A DNA stretch of 64,000 bases from Eubacterium sp. (GTDB lineage Bacteria; Bacillota; Clostridia; Lachnospirales; Lachnospiraceae): positions 61,475 through 125,474 of the forward strand of contig JAEFAB010000015.1 of NCBI GenBank assembly GCA_016292095.1, in the 5' to 3' direction. The notes under the pieces are model-generated. The model made no database searches and was not told the origin of the DNA. It was given only the letters and a program-made list of their open reading frames with translations. This document shows positions 37,252-45,727 of the stretch, one piece after another; within the stretch, counting starts at the first letter, position 1, and each line of letters opens with the position of its first letter. A program made the translations under genes and the position numbers.

Positions 37252-38157
37252 ATGAGAAAGTCTGGAAAAAGTAAACGGAAAGTTATGCGTGTCCTATTTT
37301 TGATTATGATAACTATTATAATTGTCAGCGGGATATATTTTATTTCACATATTACTAATTCAGATATAAAAAAAACATCATATTTTCTTCAGACAAGTTT
37401 TAAATTACCAGTCCGTATTCTTCAACTTTCTGATCTTCATAATAGCGAGTTTGGAACAGATAATAGTGAGTTAGTAGAATTAGTCAAAAAGCAATCGCCG
37501 GATATCATCCTCATGACCGGTGATATGATTAATCGTGATGATGACGATATTTCTGTTGCACTGAATCTAATATCTTCTCTAAAAGATATTGCTCCGGTTT
37601 ACTATGGACATGGAAATCATGAGTATATGTGGATGGAGCGAACCGGAACAGATTTGAAGCAAAGCATTACAGATGCTGGAGCCGTTCTTTTAGACAAGGA
37701 ATACGTAGATGTTGATGTGAAAGGAAACCAGCTGCGTATTGGTGGTTACATGGGATACTATCGCATTCCGTGGATGTTCAAAAGAACTGACGAAGAAACC
37801 CAGGAAGAGTACGCATTTTTTGATAACTTTGAAAATACAGATCGATACAAAATACTAATTAATCATATTCCAACCCAGTGGGTGGATTGGGATTACACAC
37901 AGTATCCGGTTGATTTAGTCTTTTCAGGACACTATCACGGAGGACAGTGGGTACTTCCGGGAATTGGTGGAGTGTATGCGCCATACATTGGATTTAATCC
38001 ACCGTTTGTAAAAGGAGTATACCACGGAAAATATGCTACCTGTGTGTTATCTTCCGGATTAGGGAATGAATATGCATATCTTCCGAGAGTTAATAATCCT
38101 CCGGAAGTCGTAGTAGTAGATTTAGTACCGAAGAATGAGAGTGAAAGTAATGAGTAA
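37252..38157 (+). CDS. Membrane-anchored calcineurin-like metallophosphoesterase
   Basis: 301 residues with a single N-terminal membrane anchor (~13-32) after a basic start, so the catalytic domain probably faces outside. The five metal-site motifs are present in order: 'LQLSDLHNS', 'LMTGDMINRD', 'GHGNHEYM', 'ILINHIP' and 'VFSGHYHGGQW'. The pattern is that of YkuE-like phosphoesterases. In this setting it may act on lipid-linked or phosphodiester intermediates, but the substrate cannot be read from sequence. GTGGAG precedes the ATG. G+C content rises again within this gene, suggesting the edge of the A+T-rich cassette. Confidence 0.83.
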   Translation: MRKSGKSKRKVMRVLFLIMITIIIVSGIYFISHITNSDIKKTSYFLQTSFKLPVRILQLSDLHNSEFGTDNSELVELVKKQSPDIILMTGDMINRDDDDISVALNLISSLKDIAPVYYGHGNHEYMWMERTGTDLKQSITDAGAVLLDKEYVDVDVKGNQLRIGGYMGYYRIPWMFKRTDEETQEEYAFFDNFENTDRYKILINHIPTQWVDWDYTQYPVDLVFSGHYHGGQWVLPGIGGVYAPYIGFNPPFVKGVYHGKYATCVLSSGLGNEYAYLPRVNNPPEVVVVDLVPKNESESNE

Positions 38158-39148
38158 ACAGAGACTGGATTACATTGATATAGCAAAAGCATATTTGATT
38201 TTTCTTGTGATTGTCGGACACATTCTGATTGTGCTGAATCCGACCTACTCAAAATTATTATTGTCTGCCGGAGAGTCATGGATTACATCCTTTCATATGC
38301 CGGCATTTTTCGTTATTCACGGAATCCTTTTTAATGAAGAGAAGTGGAAGAAAAAGTCATTCTGGAATTATTTAAAGTCCAGAAGTTTTTCGTTACTTGT
38401 TCCATATTTATTTTTTGAAACCATAGGAATTATTTGCAGATTGATTTTGTATAAACAGTCGATTAAAGATGGGCTTTATAATTTAATTACTGTTCGCTGT
38501 AATATCGGAGCAGATTGGTTTCTAATTGCTATGTTTATGGGCTGTATGGTCTTTTGGTTTGTGAATAGATATTTTAATCATATATGCAGCCTTTTGATGA
38601 TTATATTAAGTTTTTTAATTCCTGTAATAATGCGTGAAAACCAACTGTTAATTGTTCTAAGTCGAGGAGTAATTGCTTTTGGCTTTATTATGATTGGATA
38701 TTATGGAAAGAAAATGTTCTTGGATGAGAAAATCAAAACACCATTATGGATTGTTGGTTCTTTTCTTATCGTAACCGTAAGCGCCATAATGAATTTAAAA
38801 GTTGCAGGAAATGATATTTATTTAGGTGTAATTAACAGTCCGCTGACTCTTTACATGGGAGGCGTAAGCGGAACAGTTTTCACTTTGGGGATTGCGAAAA
38901 TCATAAAAATAAAAGAGAGTGAAATCATAGGAAAACACACCCTTTCAATTATGGGAACACACCAACTGGTAATTTATACACTGCCGGTACTTTTCCCAAT
39001 ATTTAATAATGGAAATTTATTGTTGGGACTTTTGATGTTTTTGGCAATTGTGCTTTTTGAGATACCAGTAGTTTATTTGATTGATAAATATCTTTGGTTT
39101 TTTGTAGGAAAAAGGATAAAGAGTACGAAGTTGATTAATAAAAGATAA
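38150..39148 (+). CDS. Membrane acyltransferase, acyltransferase-3 family
   Basis: The ATG at 38150 (overlapping the phosphoesterase stop by 8 bases) gives 332 residues starting 'SKQRLDYIDIAKAYLIFLVI', typical of acyltransferase-3/OatA-like membrane domains with the R-x4-D/G-x-His region ('VIVGHILIVL'). An in-frame ATG at 38135 would add five residues and cannot be excluded. About ten membrane segments are visible. It should transfer an acetyl or similar group to a sugar. Coupling to the phosphoesterase suggests that the two act on the same glycan. Confidence 0.82.
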   Translation: MSKQRLDYIDIAKAYLIFLVIVGHILIVLNPTYSKLLLSAGESWITSFHMPAFFVIHGILFNEEKWKKKSFWNYLKSRSFSLLVPYLFFETIGIICRLILYKQSIKDGLYNLITVRCNIGADWFLIAMFMGCMVFWFVNRYFNHICSLLMIILSFLIPVIMRENQLLIVLSRGVIAFGFIMIGYYGKKMFLDEKIKTPLWIVGSFLIVTVSAIMNLKVAGNDIYLGVINSPLTLYMGGVSGTVFTLGIAKIIKIKESEIIGKHTLSIMGTHQLVIYTLPVLFPIFNNGNLLLGLLMFLAIVLFEIPVVYLIDKYLWFFVGKRIKSTKLINKR

Positions 39149-39183
39149 GTAATGAAGATATTTTTTTATTATGGAGGAAAAAT

Positions 39184-39681
39184 ATGGGGAAGATGTATTA
39201 TAAGTTAATGGAAAAAGTAAATTCAATTATTACACATTATAATCATGCAAAGTATTGGAAAATGAAATTCAAATTACAGAGTAATAGTGTTAATGGAATT
39301 TTAAGAAATTATTATGTATATAAGATGAAAAAAATGGAAGCATTTAACGGTGCATCATTAGGAACTCGACCAAACGGTGGTTCACATTTTGAGGGGATTC
39401 CAAAATTACCACATGGATTAAAGGGAATTATTATATCACCTCATGCGCGAATAGGCAGTGAGTGTACAATATTTCAGCAAGTAACCATTGGAATAAAGGA
39501 TTATTGCCATGAGCGAGATGAAGTACCAATTATTGGAAATAATGTAATGATTGGTGCTGGGGCAAAAATCTTGGGTAAAATAAAAATAGGAAATAATGTT
39601 ACAATTGGTGCAAATGCTGTAATAACCAAGGACATTATGGATAATAAAACAGTAGTTGGAAACAATAGAATTATTAGTTAA
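39184..39681 (+). CDS. Left-handed beta-helix acetyltransferase (serine-acetyltransferase-like)
   Basis: 165 residues. The C-terminal half is a hexapeptide-repeat (left-handed beta-helix) domain: 'ISPHARIGSECTIFQQVTIG', 'IIGNNVMIGAGAKILGKIKI', 'IGNNVTIGANAVITKDI'. The N-terminal ~60 residues are basic and helical. The form matches the short CysE/EpsH-neighbour acetyltransferases found in exopolysaccharide loci, where they use acetyl-CoA to acetylate sugars in the cytoplasm. The loss of a long CysE N-terminal domain argues against a role in cysteine synthesis. GGAGGA lies 6 bases before the ATG. It is the last plus-strand gene of the locus. Confidence 0.83.
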   Translation: MGKMYYKLMEKVNSIITHYNHAKYWKMKFKLQSNSVNGILRNYYVYKMKKMEAFNGASLGTRPNGGSHFEGIPKLPHGLKGIIISPHARIGSECTIFQQVTIGIKDYCHERDEVPIIGNNVMIGAGAKILGKIKIGNNVTIGANAVITKDIMDNKTVVGNNRIIS

Positions 39682-39703
39682 CTACTGTAAAAAGTAAATA
39701 AAA

Positions 39704-40741
39704 TCAGATGACTTTCTTTCCAATAACCGGAATCTTGCGTACCAACCAAACAAGTACGAAACTGATTGCAAAACTTCCTAAAATTAATGCAGGAACCATT
39801 ACAACAGGAGTAAAGGTTTCCGAATGAATACCCAATAAAACAAGTACATCAAGAACCAATGCGTGAATGATGTAAATGCCAAAACTATAGTCAGCAAGCT
39901 TCGCCCAAATGGTGCGGAGCTTTTCTTTATATGAAAGTTTACTCATTCGGTTTACGAAAAAAGTATATAAAGCACATGCTTCAATAATTACATTTGGCAT
40001 TAAATACTTAGAATACTCAGAATTTTTGGTGATCAGTACAATTGCTGCCGTAAAAATCAAAGAAAGTATTCCAAGAACATATAATGAAAGTTCGCATTTC
40101 TTTGATAAAGGATAGCGGTATAAATAATAACCTAAAATAAAGTATCCGGTATATCCTAAACAAAACATAAAGTTTGTTTTTCCATAAATGTGTTCTAAGC
40201 TAGAACCGATTACAGGAAGCTTTACTAAATAACAACTCCATAACTGGAAAATGAAAAACAAAGCGATAAATAACTGCATTAACTGTTTGTCGTCAGTAAA
40301 CTTTCGTAAAATAGGCGTAATCATGTAGAGGCAAATCAACATAAACAGAAACCAAAAATGGTAAGGCCCTTGTATTGCTTCCATAATAATTCCTTTAGCA
40401 TTTAAAGAAGAATACTGTCCGGAGCAAATGAAAAATATCTGATAGATAACATTCCAAAACAGAAATGCGATAACCAGTCTTAAAATATTTTTCTTGAAGA
40501 TTCCTTCTAAGGTGATTGTTCGATTTGGATCCAAAAAGAAACGACCGGAAATCATCACAAAAATAGGAACCTGCCATGTTACAATCGCACCACAAAGGGT
40601 ATAAAAGGTCCAGTGCCAATTCCCCGGAGAGAAAAGTTCATCCTGTGGAACATGAACAGAAATCACTGCCAGAAGGGCAATGATTCTTAAAATATCCAGT
40701 TCTGTACTTCTATGTTTTAAATTTGTTTTTGTTTCGCTCAT
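39704..40741 (-). CDS. Membrane acyltransferase, acyltransferase-3 family
   Basis: 345 residues on the minus strand with about ten membrane segments. 'RSTELDILRIIALLAVISVH' near the start carries the family Arg and the catalytic-type His ('SVHVPQ'), and 'FVMISGRFFLD' and 'FKKNILRLVIAFLFWNV' follow the usual pattern of WecH/OatA-type membrane domains. AGGAGC lies 6-7 bases before the start on its strand. It converges with the polysaccharide operon with only 22 bases between stops and no hairpin, so transcription from the two sides may interfere. It is the third such acyltransferase in the locus. Confidence 0.82.
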   Translation of the reverse strand: MSETKTNLKHRSTELDILRIIALLAVISVHVPQDELFSPGNWHWTFYTLCGAIVTWQVPIFVMISGRFFLDPNRTITLEGIFKKNILRLVIAFLFWNVIYQIFFICSGQYSSLNAKGIIMEAIQGPYHFWFLFMLICLYMITPILRKFTDDKQLMQLFIALFFIFQLWSCYLVKLPVIGSSLEHIYGKTNFMFCLGYTGYFILGYYLYRYPLSKKCELSLYVLGILSLIFTAAIVLITKNSEYSKYLMPNVIIEACALYTFFVNRMSKLSYKEKLRTIWAKLADYSFGIYIIHALVLDVLVLLGIHSETFTPVVMVPALILGSFAISFVLVWLVRKIPVIGKKVI

Positions 40742-40836
40742 AATGTGCTCCTATATAATATACGCTACTCCTATTTTACAAGAGGAAATAATGCCTTGTA
40801 AAGAGCAATATTGCAAAACATCACAAAAAGTATGTA

Positions 40837-40865
40837 TTGACAATGGTGCTGCATAGCTATAATAT
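40837..40865 (+). promoter_or_regulatory. Strong promoter for the Rpn/nucleotidyltransferase pair
   Basis: Consensus TTGACA (40837-40842), 17 bases, TAATAT (40860-40865), overlapping TATAAT at 40858-40863. A short inverted repeat (TTTCC...GGAAA, about 40867-40880) lies at the likely start site. Confidence 0.7.
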
Positions 40866-40920
40866 ATTTCCATAGGGAAACTCCTTTATATATTCGTGAT
40901 AATGAGTCAAAAAAGGAGGA

Positions 40921-41763
40921 ATGAATTTGAAAAACACACAATACAGGACAAAGTCCTGGGAAGAATTAACCCTAGCGGACCATTTCATTTTCCAAAAGTT
41001 TATGTTGAATGATGAGTTGTGTAAGCAGGTGATTAGTGAAATTATTGGGAAGGAAGTCGTTAAGATTGAACGTTCTCAGTACGAAAAGAGCATTCAGATG
41101 CGTTGGGATTCTAAAGGGATTCGCTTAGACGTTTATGTAAAAGGGGATGACGAGGTTTATAACATTGAAATCCAAAATTCTGAAGAATCGTACATTCCAA
41201 AGCGTAGTCGATTCTATCAAAATATGATGGATTTAGACTTGTTGGAAAAAGGGGATAGTTATGAGGAATTGTGCCATAGCTATGTTATTTTTATCTGCAC
41301 CTTCGATTATTTTGGTTTGGAACAGTATCGGTATACGTTTACCTACAAGTGTGCTGAGGTGGAAGGCTTGGAATTTGGTGATATGACCACCCATATCATT
41401 TTGAATACGATGGGATGTAAAGGAGATATTAGTGATAAACTAAAAACTTTCCTACAATGCATTAATGATGTATTCTCAGATGATTCATTTTCTGCTAAAA
41501 TTAAACAAGAAGTTAATCGTATTAAGTTTAGTGAAGAATGGAGAGTGGAGTACATGTATTATGAACTGTCGCTAAAGGAACGTGAGAAAATCGGCGAAGC
41601 TCGAGGTATCGAGATTGGTGAGGCGCGTGCTGAAAAGAAATTCTCCACGTTGATATCCGCCTTATCAAAAGCAAACCGCATTGATGATATTCAACGGGTT
41701 TCAGAAGATGAGACCTATCGCAAACAGCTCTATAAGGAATTCCATATAGGAGAAGAGGATTAG
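40921..41763 (+). CDS. Rpn-family PD-(D/E)XK nuclease (transposase-like)
   Basis: 280 residues of the Rpn/YhgA-like group. 'FIFQKFMLNDELCKQVISEI' near the start is the usual lead-in, and 'IRLDVYVKGDDEVYNIEIQN' (~71-90) supplies the D...ExQ nuclease core. The C-terminal ~60 residues are a charged helix with 'GEARGIEIGEARAEK', as in other members. The family includes recombination-promoting nucleases and proteins tied to toxin or defence functions; many copies have no known role. AAGGAGG ends only one base before the ATG at 40921, so the TTG at 40927 may be the real start. It forms a two-gene unit with the nucleotidyltransferase, one base apart. Confidence 0.85.
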   Translation: MNLKNTQYRTKSWEELTLADHFIFQKFMLNDELCKQVISEIIGKEVVKIERSQYEKSIQMRWDSKGIRLDVYVKGDDEVYNIEIQNSEESYIPKRSRFYQNMMDLDLLEKGDSYEELCHSYVIFICTFDYFGLEQYRYTFTYKCAEVEGLEFGDMTTHIILNTMGCKGDISDKLKTFLQCINDVFSDDSFSAKIKQEVNRIKFSEEWRVEYMYYELSLKEREKIGEARGIEIGEARAEKKFSTLISALSKANRIDDIQRVSEDETYRKQLYKEFHIGEED

Positions 41764-41764
41764 C

Positions 41765-42949
41765 ATGATGCACAAAGAAGCACAATACTTACTGAAAATT
41801 CTAAAATCCTTTATTCATCAGGAAGACCCTGGTGTTTTTTATGGTGACTGGAAGAAGCTGATTCGTCTGGCAGGTGTTCATTCTGTTACAAGTATTGTAG
41901 GGTATACCGTAATGACTTATCCGAACGACTCTAACAGAGAATATTCCGATATCCTAAGAAAGCAGTGTTTGGAATCCATTGGAGCTTTTTCGCAAAAAGC
42001 AGAATGTATGAAGGCATTAATGGAACAGTTGAATGATCGGCAGATTGACCATTTGGTGTTCAAAGGATTTATTGTTAGAGATTATTATCCGGTGCCGGAG
42101 CTTCGTACCTTCGGAGATATTGATTTTCTGATTCCGCTGAATATGCGAAAAAAAGCAGATGAATTGATGATGGAATTGGGATATCAAAGAGAAGCAGATT
42201 GGGAGCCGGTGTTTAGTTACCGCAAAGGCTTGGAGCATTATGAAATCCATACTGATGTGATGGAGGTGGATGTTTCTTCTAAGGCGAACTATAAAGAGTA
42301 CTTTAGTCATACTTGGGAACGGGCAAAATTGCTGGAAGGCCGTACTTTTGTGCTTTCTCCGGAAGACCATTTAATTTATTTGCTCACACATATCGCTAAA
42401 CATATCAATGGTTCCGGTGCGGGAATACGAATGTATTTGGATATTGCTGTTTTCCTACAGCATTTTCAGGGACAATTAAATCTTGAGTATTTAAAGCAGG
42501 AGCTGGAAAAATTGAAACTGATTGATTTTACCAATATGGTATTTACCTTGGTAAAAACAATCTTTCAAATTGAAAGCCCATGGGAATTGCGACAAATTGA
42601 CTCTTCGGTGGTGGATGATTATGTGGAGTTTACCATGTCCGGTGGCGTTTTTGGACGTGCAGGAAGAGATGCGGGATTGATTGCTCTGAAAAACGAAAGC
42701 CGAGAGGACGGGGAACTTTCCCGAGGGAGGACTTTGCGGAAGCGATTGTTTCCGTCGGCTGCGTCTATTGAGAGCCGGTATACTTATCTGCAGGGAAAAC
42801 ATTGGTTACTTCCTTTTGCATGGGTGCATCGAATCTTTAAAACCAGAAGTACCTGGGGAGAACATTCTAAAGAAGCAAAGAGTATTATGAATACAGATAA
42901 AGAAAAAGTGGAAAAGCTGCAACGGATTTATAAAGAAATCGGAATGTAG
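41765..42949 (+). CDS. Nucleotidyltransferase family protein (NTP_transf_5)
   Basis: 394 residues. 'HLVFKGFIVRDYYPVPELRT' followed by 'FGDIDFLIP' (about residues 95-123) is the signature of the uncharacterised NTP_transf_5 group, with the D-I-D pair expected of the nucleotidyltransferase metal site. Upstream and downstream regions are helical, and 'PEDHLIYLLTHIAKHI' near 200 is a conserved later motif of the group. Such genes often lie beside capsule clusters, but their substrates are not established. AGAAGAGG precedes the ATG pair at 41765/41768. A likely terminator follows. Confidence 0.8.
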   Translation: MMHKEAQYLLKILKSFIHQEDPGVFYGDWKKLIRLAGVHSVTSIVGYTVMTYPNDSNREYSDILRKQCLESIGAFSQKAECMKALMEQLNDRQIDHLVFKGFIVRDYYPVPELRTFGDIDFLIPLNMRKKADELMMELGYQREADWEPVFSYRKGLEHYEIHTDVMEVDVSSKANYKEYFSHTWERAKLLEGRTFVLSPEDHLIYLLTHIAKHINGSGAGIRMYLDIAVFLQHFQGQLNLEYLKQELEKLKLIDFTNMVFTLVKTIFQIESPWELRQIDSSVVDDYVEFTMSGGVFGRAGRDAGLIALKNESREDGELSRGRTLRKRLFPSAASIESRYTYLQGKHWLLPFAWVHRIFKTRSTWGEHSKEAKSIMNTDKEKVEKLQRIYKEIGM

Positions 42950-42974
42950 TTTTTCAATTCTTATTATAAAATTA

Positions 42975-43020
42975 CAAAGGAGTTTTGGTGTTGGATTTTC
43001 ACATCAATCCTCCTTTTTTT
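42975..43020 (+). terminator. Probable Rho-independent terminator with interrupted stem
   Basis: AAAGGA pairs with TCCTTT around an inner GGATT/AATCC stem, and the right arm runs into a long T tract. The asymmetric inner bulge makes the fold less certain. Confidence 0.5.
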
Positions 43021-43414
43021 GTTCCGGAAGCAAATTTTTTTTTTGGCTTTTTGAGGGAAAAATGGGGGATTTTTCCCAATAAAAATATTTTTTTTTATTT
43101 TTCGCCTGTTTTTTCAATACAAAATAGGGGGACAAATATCAGATTATACAAAAACAACTTTGGGAAATAAAGGAAATATGGGGGATTATCGGGGGGTGCT
43201 GTACAGTTTCAACAAAAAAGCCTTAAGACTGCGACTGAGAGGGTTCCTCCGTTGCTAAAAACGGTTTTATTTTTTACAATTTGAAGTAGAAAAAATTACA
43301 ATTCGGATATGAATATTTTACACCTTTTCGTAAGATTAACATCTGTTAAGTAATTCTCCTCAATGATAAAATCCAGACATCAGAAAAAAAGTTAAACGAA
43401 AAAGGAGGAGAAAC
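43021..43414. other. Long non-coding leader region before the sugar-transport operon
   Basis: No gene is visible here. It holds a perfect 9-bp hairpin (43055-43063 with 43069-43077) with a five-G loop, several runs of 5-6 G on the plus strand (43127-43131, 43180-43184, 43191-43196), a weak CCGTT/AACGG hairpin with a T-rich tail (43249-43275), and a probable promoter at 43273-43302. It may carry regulation for the operon downstream, but no known riboswitch or cre site was recognised. Confidence 0.5.
43273..43302 (+). promoter_or_regulatory. Putative promoter of the sugar-transport operon
   Basis: TTTACA (43273-43278), 18 bases, TACAAT (43297-43302), about 110 bases before the binding-protein ATG. 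Confidence 0.45.
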
Positions 43415-44734
43415 ATGAGAAAGTTTAACAAATTTTTAACAGTAGCTTTATCTGTTGCTATGGTAGCAACGATGGCTGGAGGATGTGGAAAGTCAAATTC
43501 CACTAGTAGCAACGGAGGCGGTAAATCTGCTGACGGAAAGGTAACAATTAAGTTGTTCTCAAACCTGACTGACAGAAAGAACGGACAGGGTCTTGTAGAA
43601 CAGACAATCATTGACGAGTATGAAAAGGAAAATCCAAATGTAAAGATCGAAGTTGAAGCATTGGATGAAGAAGCTTATAAGACAAAGTTTAAAGCTTATT
43701 CAATGAACGGTATGCCAGATGTAGTTAGTATCTGGGGTCAGCCGGCATTCCTTGATGAAGTTGTTGAAGCAGGAGTTCTTGCTGAATTAAACCAGGATGA
43801 TTACAAAGATTATCAGTTTGTAGAAGGCTCATTAAACGGTTATACATATGACGGAAAATTATATGGTCTTCCAAGAAACACTGACATCGACGTTTTCTAT
43901 TACAATCAGAAGATGTTTGAAGACAATGGTTGGGAAGTACCAAAGACATATGATGAATTATTAGAATTAGGTAAGAAGATTAACGAAAAAGGTATTGTAC
44001 CTGTAGCTATGGACGGTGGTGACGGATGGCCACTTTGCTGCTACCTTGCAGACGTTCTCTTCAAGATTACAGGAACAGACTACTCAGACATTATCAGCAA
44101 GGCTATGGAATCAGGAGACTTTAGTGCACCTGAATTAAAGCAGGCTGCTCAGTTATTAAAAGATGCTGCAGATGCAAATCTTTTCCAGAAGGGTTATGAC
44201 ACTCAGGACTACGGCGCTGCTATGAACTTATTCACAAACGGACAGGCAGCTATGTTCTACATGGGAAGCTGGGAAACATCTATGGCTGTTAACGAAGATA
44301 TCGCAGAAGATATCCGTACAAACATCAGAGTATTCACAATGCCTAAGGTTGAAGGCGGAAAAGCTGCTGACACTGACATTTCAGCTTGGAATGGTGGTGG
44401 ATACGCAGTTAGCGCAAACTCAGAAGTTAAAGAAGAAGCTATCAAGTTCTTAAACTACATGTATCAGCCGGAAAAATTATCTAAACTTGGATGGGAAAAC
44501 GGTGTTGGTCTTTCAGCACAGGATCAGAGCTCATACATGACAGGTAATGAAACTGAACTTCAGAAACAGATTGTAGATATCTTAAGCAAATCAACAAATC
44601 TTTCAGGAACACCAATCAATGACTTAGGAACATCAGCGTTCAAGACAAGCATTGAAAGCGAAATTCAGAGTGTTTGCAATGGAAGTAAGAGTGTAGACGA
44701 TTTTCTTTCAGCAATTGGCGCGGCTTGTAAATAA
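43415..44734 (+). CDS. Carbohydrate ABC transporter substrate-binding lipoprotein
   Basis: 439 residues with a lipoprotein signal peptide; the cysteine at 24 in 'MAGGCGKS' should carry the lipid anchor. A short Ser/Gly linker follows. The fold is that of family-1 sugar-binding proteins: 'KVTIKLFSNLTDRKNGQGLV', 'AYSMNGMPDVVSIWG', 'LYGLPRNTDIDVFYYNQKMF' and 'NGQAAMFYMGSWE'. It should catch an oligosaccharide outside the cell and pass it to the two permeases downstream. AAAGGAGGAG lies before the ATG. A strong hairpin follows the gene and probably makes it the most abundant product of the operon. No ATPase gene is present, so a shared MsmX-like ATPase encoded elsewhere is likely. Confidence 0.92.
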   Translation: MRKFNKFLTVALSVAMVATMAGGCGKSNSTSSNGGGKSADGKVTIKLFSNLTDRKNGQGLVEQTIIDEYEKENPNVKIEVEALDEEAYKTKFKAYSMNGMPDVVSIWGQPAFLDEVVEAGVLAELNQDDYKDYQFVEGSLNGYTYDGKLYGLPRNTDIDVFYYNQKMFEDNGWEVPKTYDELLELGKKINEKGIVPVAMDGGDGWPLCCYLADVLFKITGTDYSDIISKAMESGDFSAPELKQAAQLLKDAADANLFQKGYDTQDYGAAMNLFTNGQAAMFYMGSWETSMAVNEDIAEDIRTNIRVFTMPKVEGGKAADTDISAWNGGGYAVSANSEVKEEAIKFLNYMYQPEKLSKLGWENGVGLSAQDQSSYMTGNETELQKQIVDILSKSTNLSGTPINDLGTSAFKTSIESEIQSVCNGSKSVDDFLSAIGAACK

Positions 44735-44756
44735 TTAATCGTATTGAAAATCATTA

Positions 44757-44787
44757 GGCCGCCGGAGTTTGTTCGGCGGCCTTTTTT
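44757..44787 (+). terminator. Partial terminator/attenuator between binding protein and permeases
   Basis: A GC-only 8-bp stem (GGCCGCCG 44757-44764 with CGGCGGCC 44774-44781) and six T residues. It sits 13 bases before the permease start at 44801, inside the operon, so it should lower permease expression relative to the binding protein. Confidence 0.9.
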
Positions 44788-44800
44788 AAAGGAGTATCAG

Positions 44801-45727
44801 ATGAAAAAAATGTATAGTAATAAGATGGTTATTCTTAGCCTCATATTACCGGGATTATTGTTATTTGTATTTGCGATTCTTGCTCCAATCTGCTTAAGTG
44901 TTTATTACGGTTTTACCGACTATTCAGGTATGGGAAACTTCAACATGATTGGGTGGGAGAACTATAAAGAACTGATAAAAGATGAAGTCTTTATAACCTC
45001 TTTAAGAAATTCGCTGCTGTTGGCTATTGGATTTGTGTTTATTCAGCATCCGATTGCAATGATTGTTGCAGCAGTACTTGATAAATTAGGCGGAAAGGCA
45101 GAAAGCTTTTTCCGATGTGTTTATTTTATACCAAATGTTATTTCCATCGCAGTAATTGCTAAACTCTGGGGTTTTATTTATAACCCAAGTTTCGGCTTAC
45201 TGAACAAAATCGTTAAGATTTTCGGTGGTTCGGGGGACATTAACTGGTTAAATGAAAAAAACGCCATTTGGTCAGTGCTTCTTGTTTTAATCTGGCACGG
45301 CTTTGGCTGGGGTATGTTAATTTATTATACGGGTATTAAGAATATTGATCCGGTTCTTTACGAAGCGGCAGCAATTGACGGAGCAAATCAGAGACAGACA
45401 TTCTTAAGAGTTACCCTTCCGTTGATGAAGCCGGTTATTCAGGTAAATGTTACCATGGCTGTTATTTCTGCGTTAAAGCAGATGGAAACAGTATATTTAC
45501 TGACACAGGGTGGTCCGGGAAACAGTACGCAGTTTGCAGCAAACTACCTGTACCAACAGGGATTTACAGCGTATCGGTACGGTTACGGTAATGCCATTGG
45601 TGTCATCTTCATTCTCATTTGTCTGATTGCCACCGTTGCACTCAACAAAGTCTTTGAGGATCGTGATGAAGTAAAACTTCGTAAGCTAGAAAAACAGAAT
45701 AGAAAGAAAGTAAGGAGGGTAGCGTAA
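44801..45727 (+). CDS. Carbohydrate ABC transporter permease (MalF/UgpA type)
   Basis: Called from 44801 because GGAG lies just upstream; the open frame before it passes through the terminator hairpin. The 308-residue membrane protein has six membrane segments. The EAA loop 'EAAAIDGANQRQTFLRVTLP' (near 205-225) contacts the ATPase. 'YGFTDYSGMGNFNMIGWENY' near 38-57 is typical of the first permease subunit of oligosaccharide importers. It pairs with the next permease, whose ATG follows its stop directly. Confidence 0.92.
   Translation: MKKMYSNKMVILSLILPGLLLFVFAILAPICLSVYYGFTDYSGMGNFNMIGWENYKELIKDEVFITSLRNSLLLAIGFVFIQHPIAMIVAAVLDKLGGKAESFFRCVYFIPNVISIAVIAKLWGFIYNPSFGLLNKIVKIFGGSGDINWLNEKNAIWSVLLVLIWHGFGWGMLIYYTGIKNIDPVLYEAAAIDGANQRQTFLRVTLPLMKPVIQVNVTMAVISALKQMETVYLLTQGGPGNSTQFAANYLYQQGFTAYRYGYGNAIGVIFILICLIATVALNKVFEDRDEVKLRKLEKQNRKKVRRVA

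Noticed and set aside
12188..39681. A mobile element or integrase carrying the glycan cassette
   Set aside because: Despite the composition shift, no integrase, transposase, terminal repeats or attachment-site duplication were seen in or beside the block; the Rpn-type gene at 40921 is not evidence of a recent transposition.
43360..43611. Minus-strand 83-residue open frame over the binding-protein start
   Set aside because: It overlaps the signal peptide of a clear lipoprotein gene, has no ribosome site and no family resemblance.
44744..44800. N-terminal extension of the first permease
   Set aside because: The open frame runs through the attenuator hairpin and lacks a ribosome site; the ATG at 44801 has a good one.
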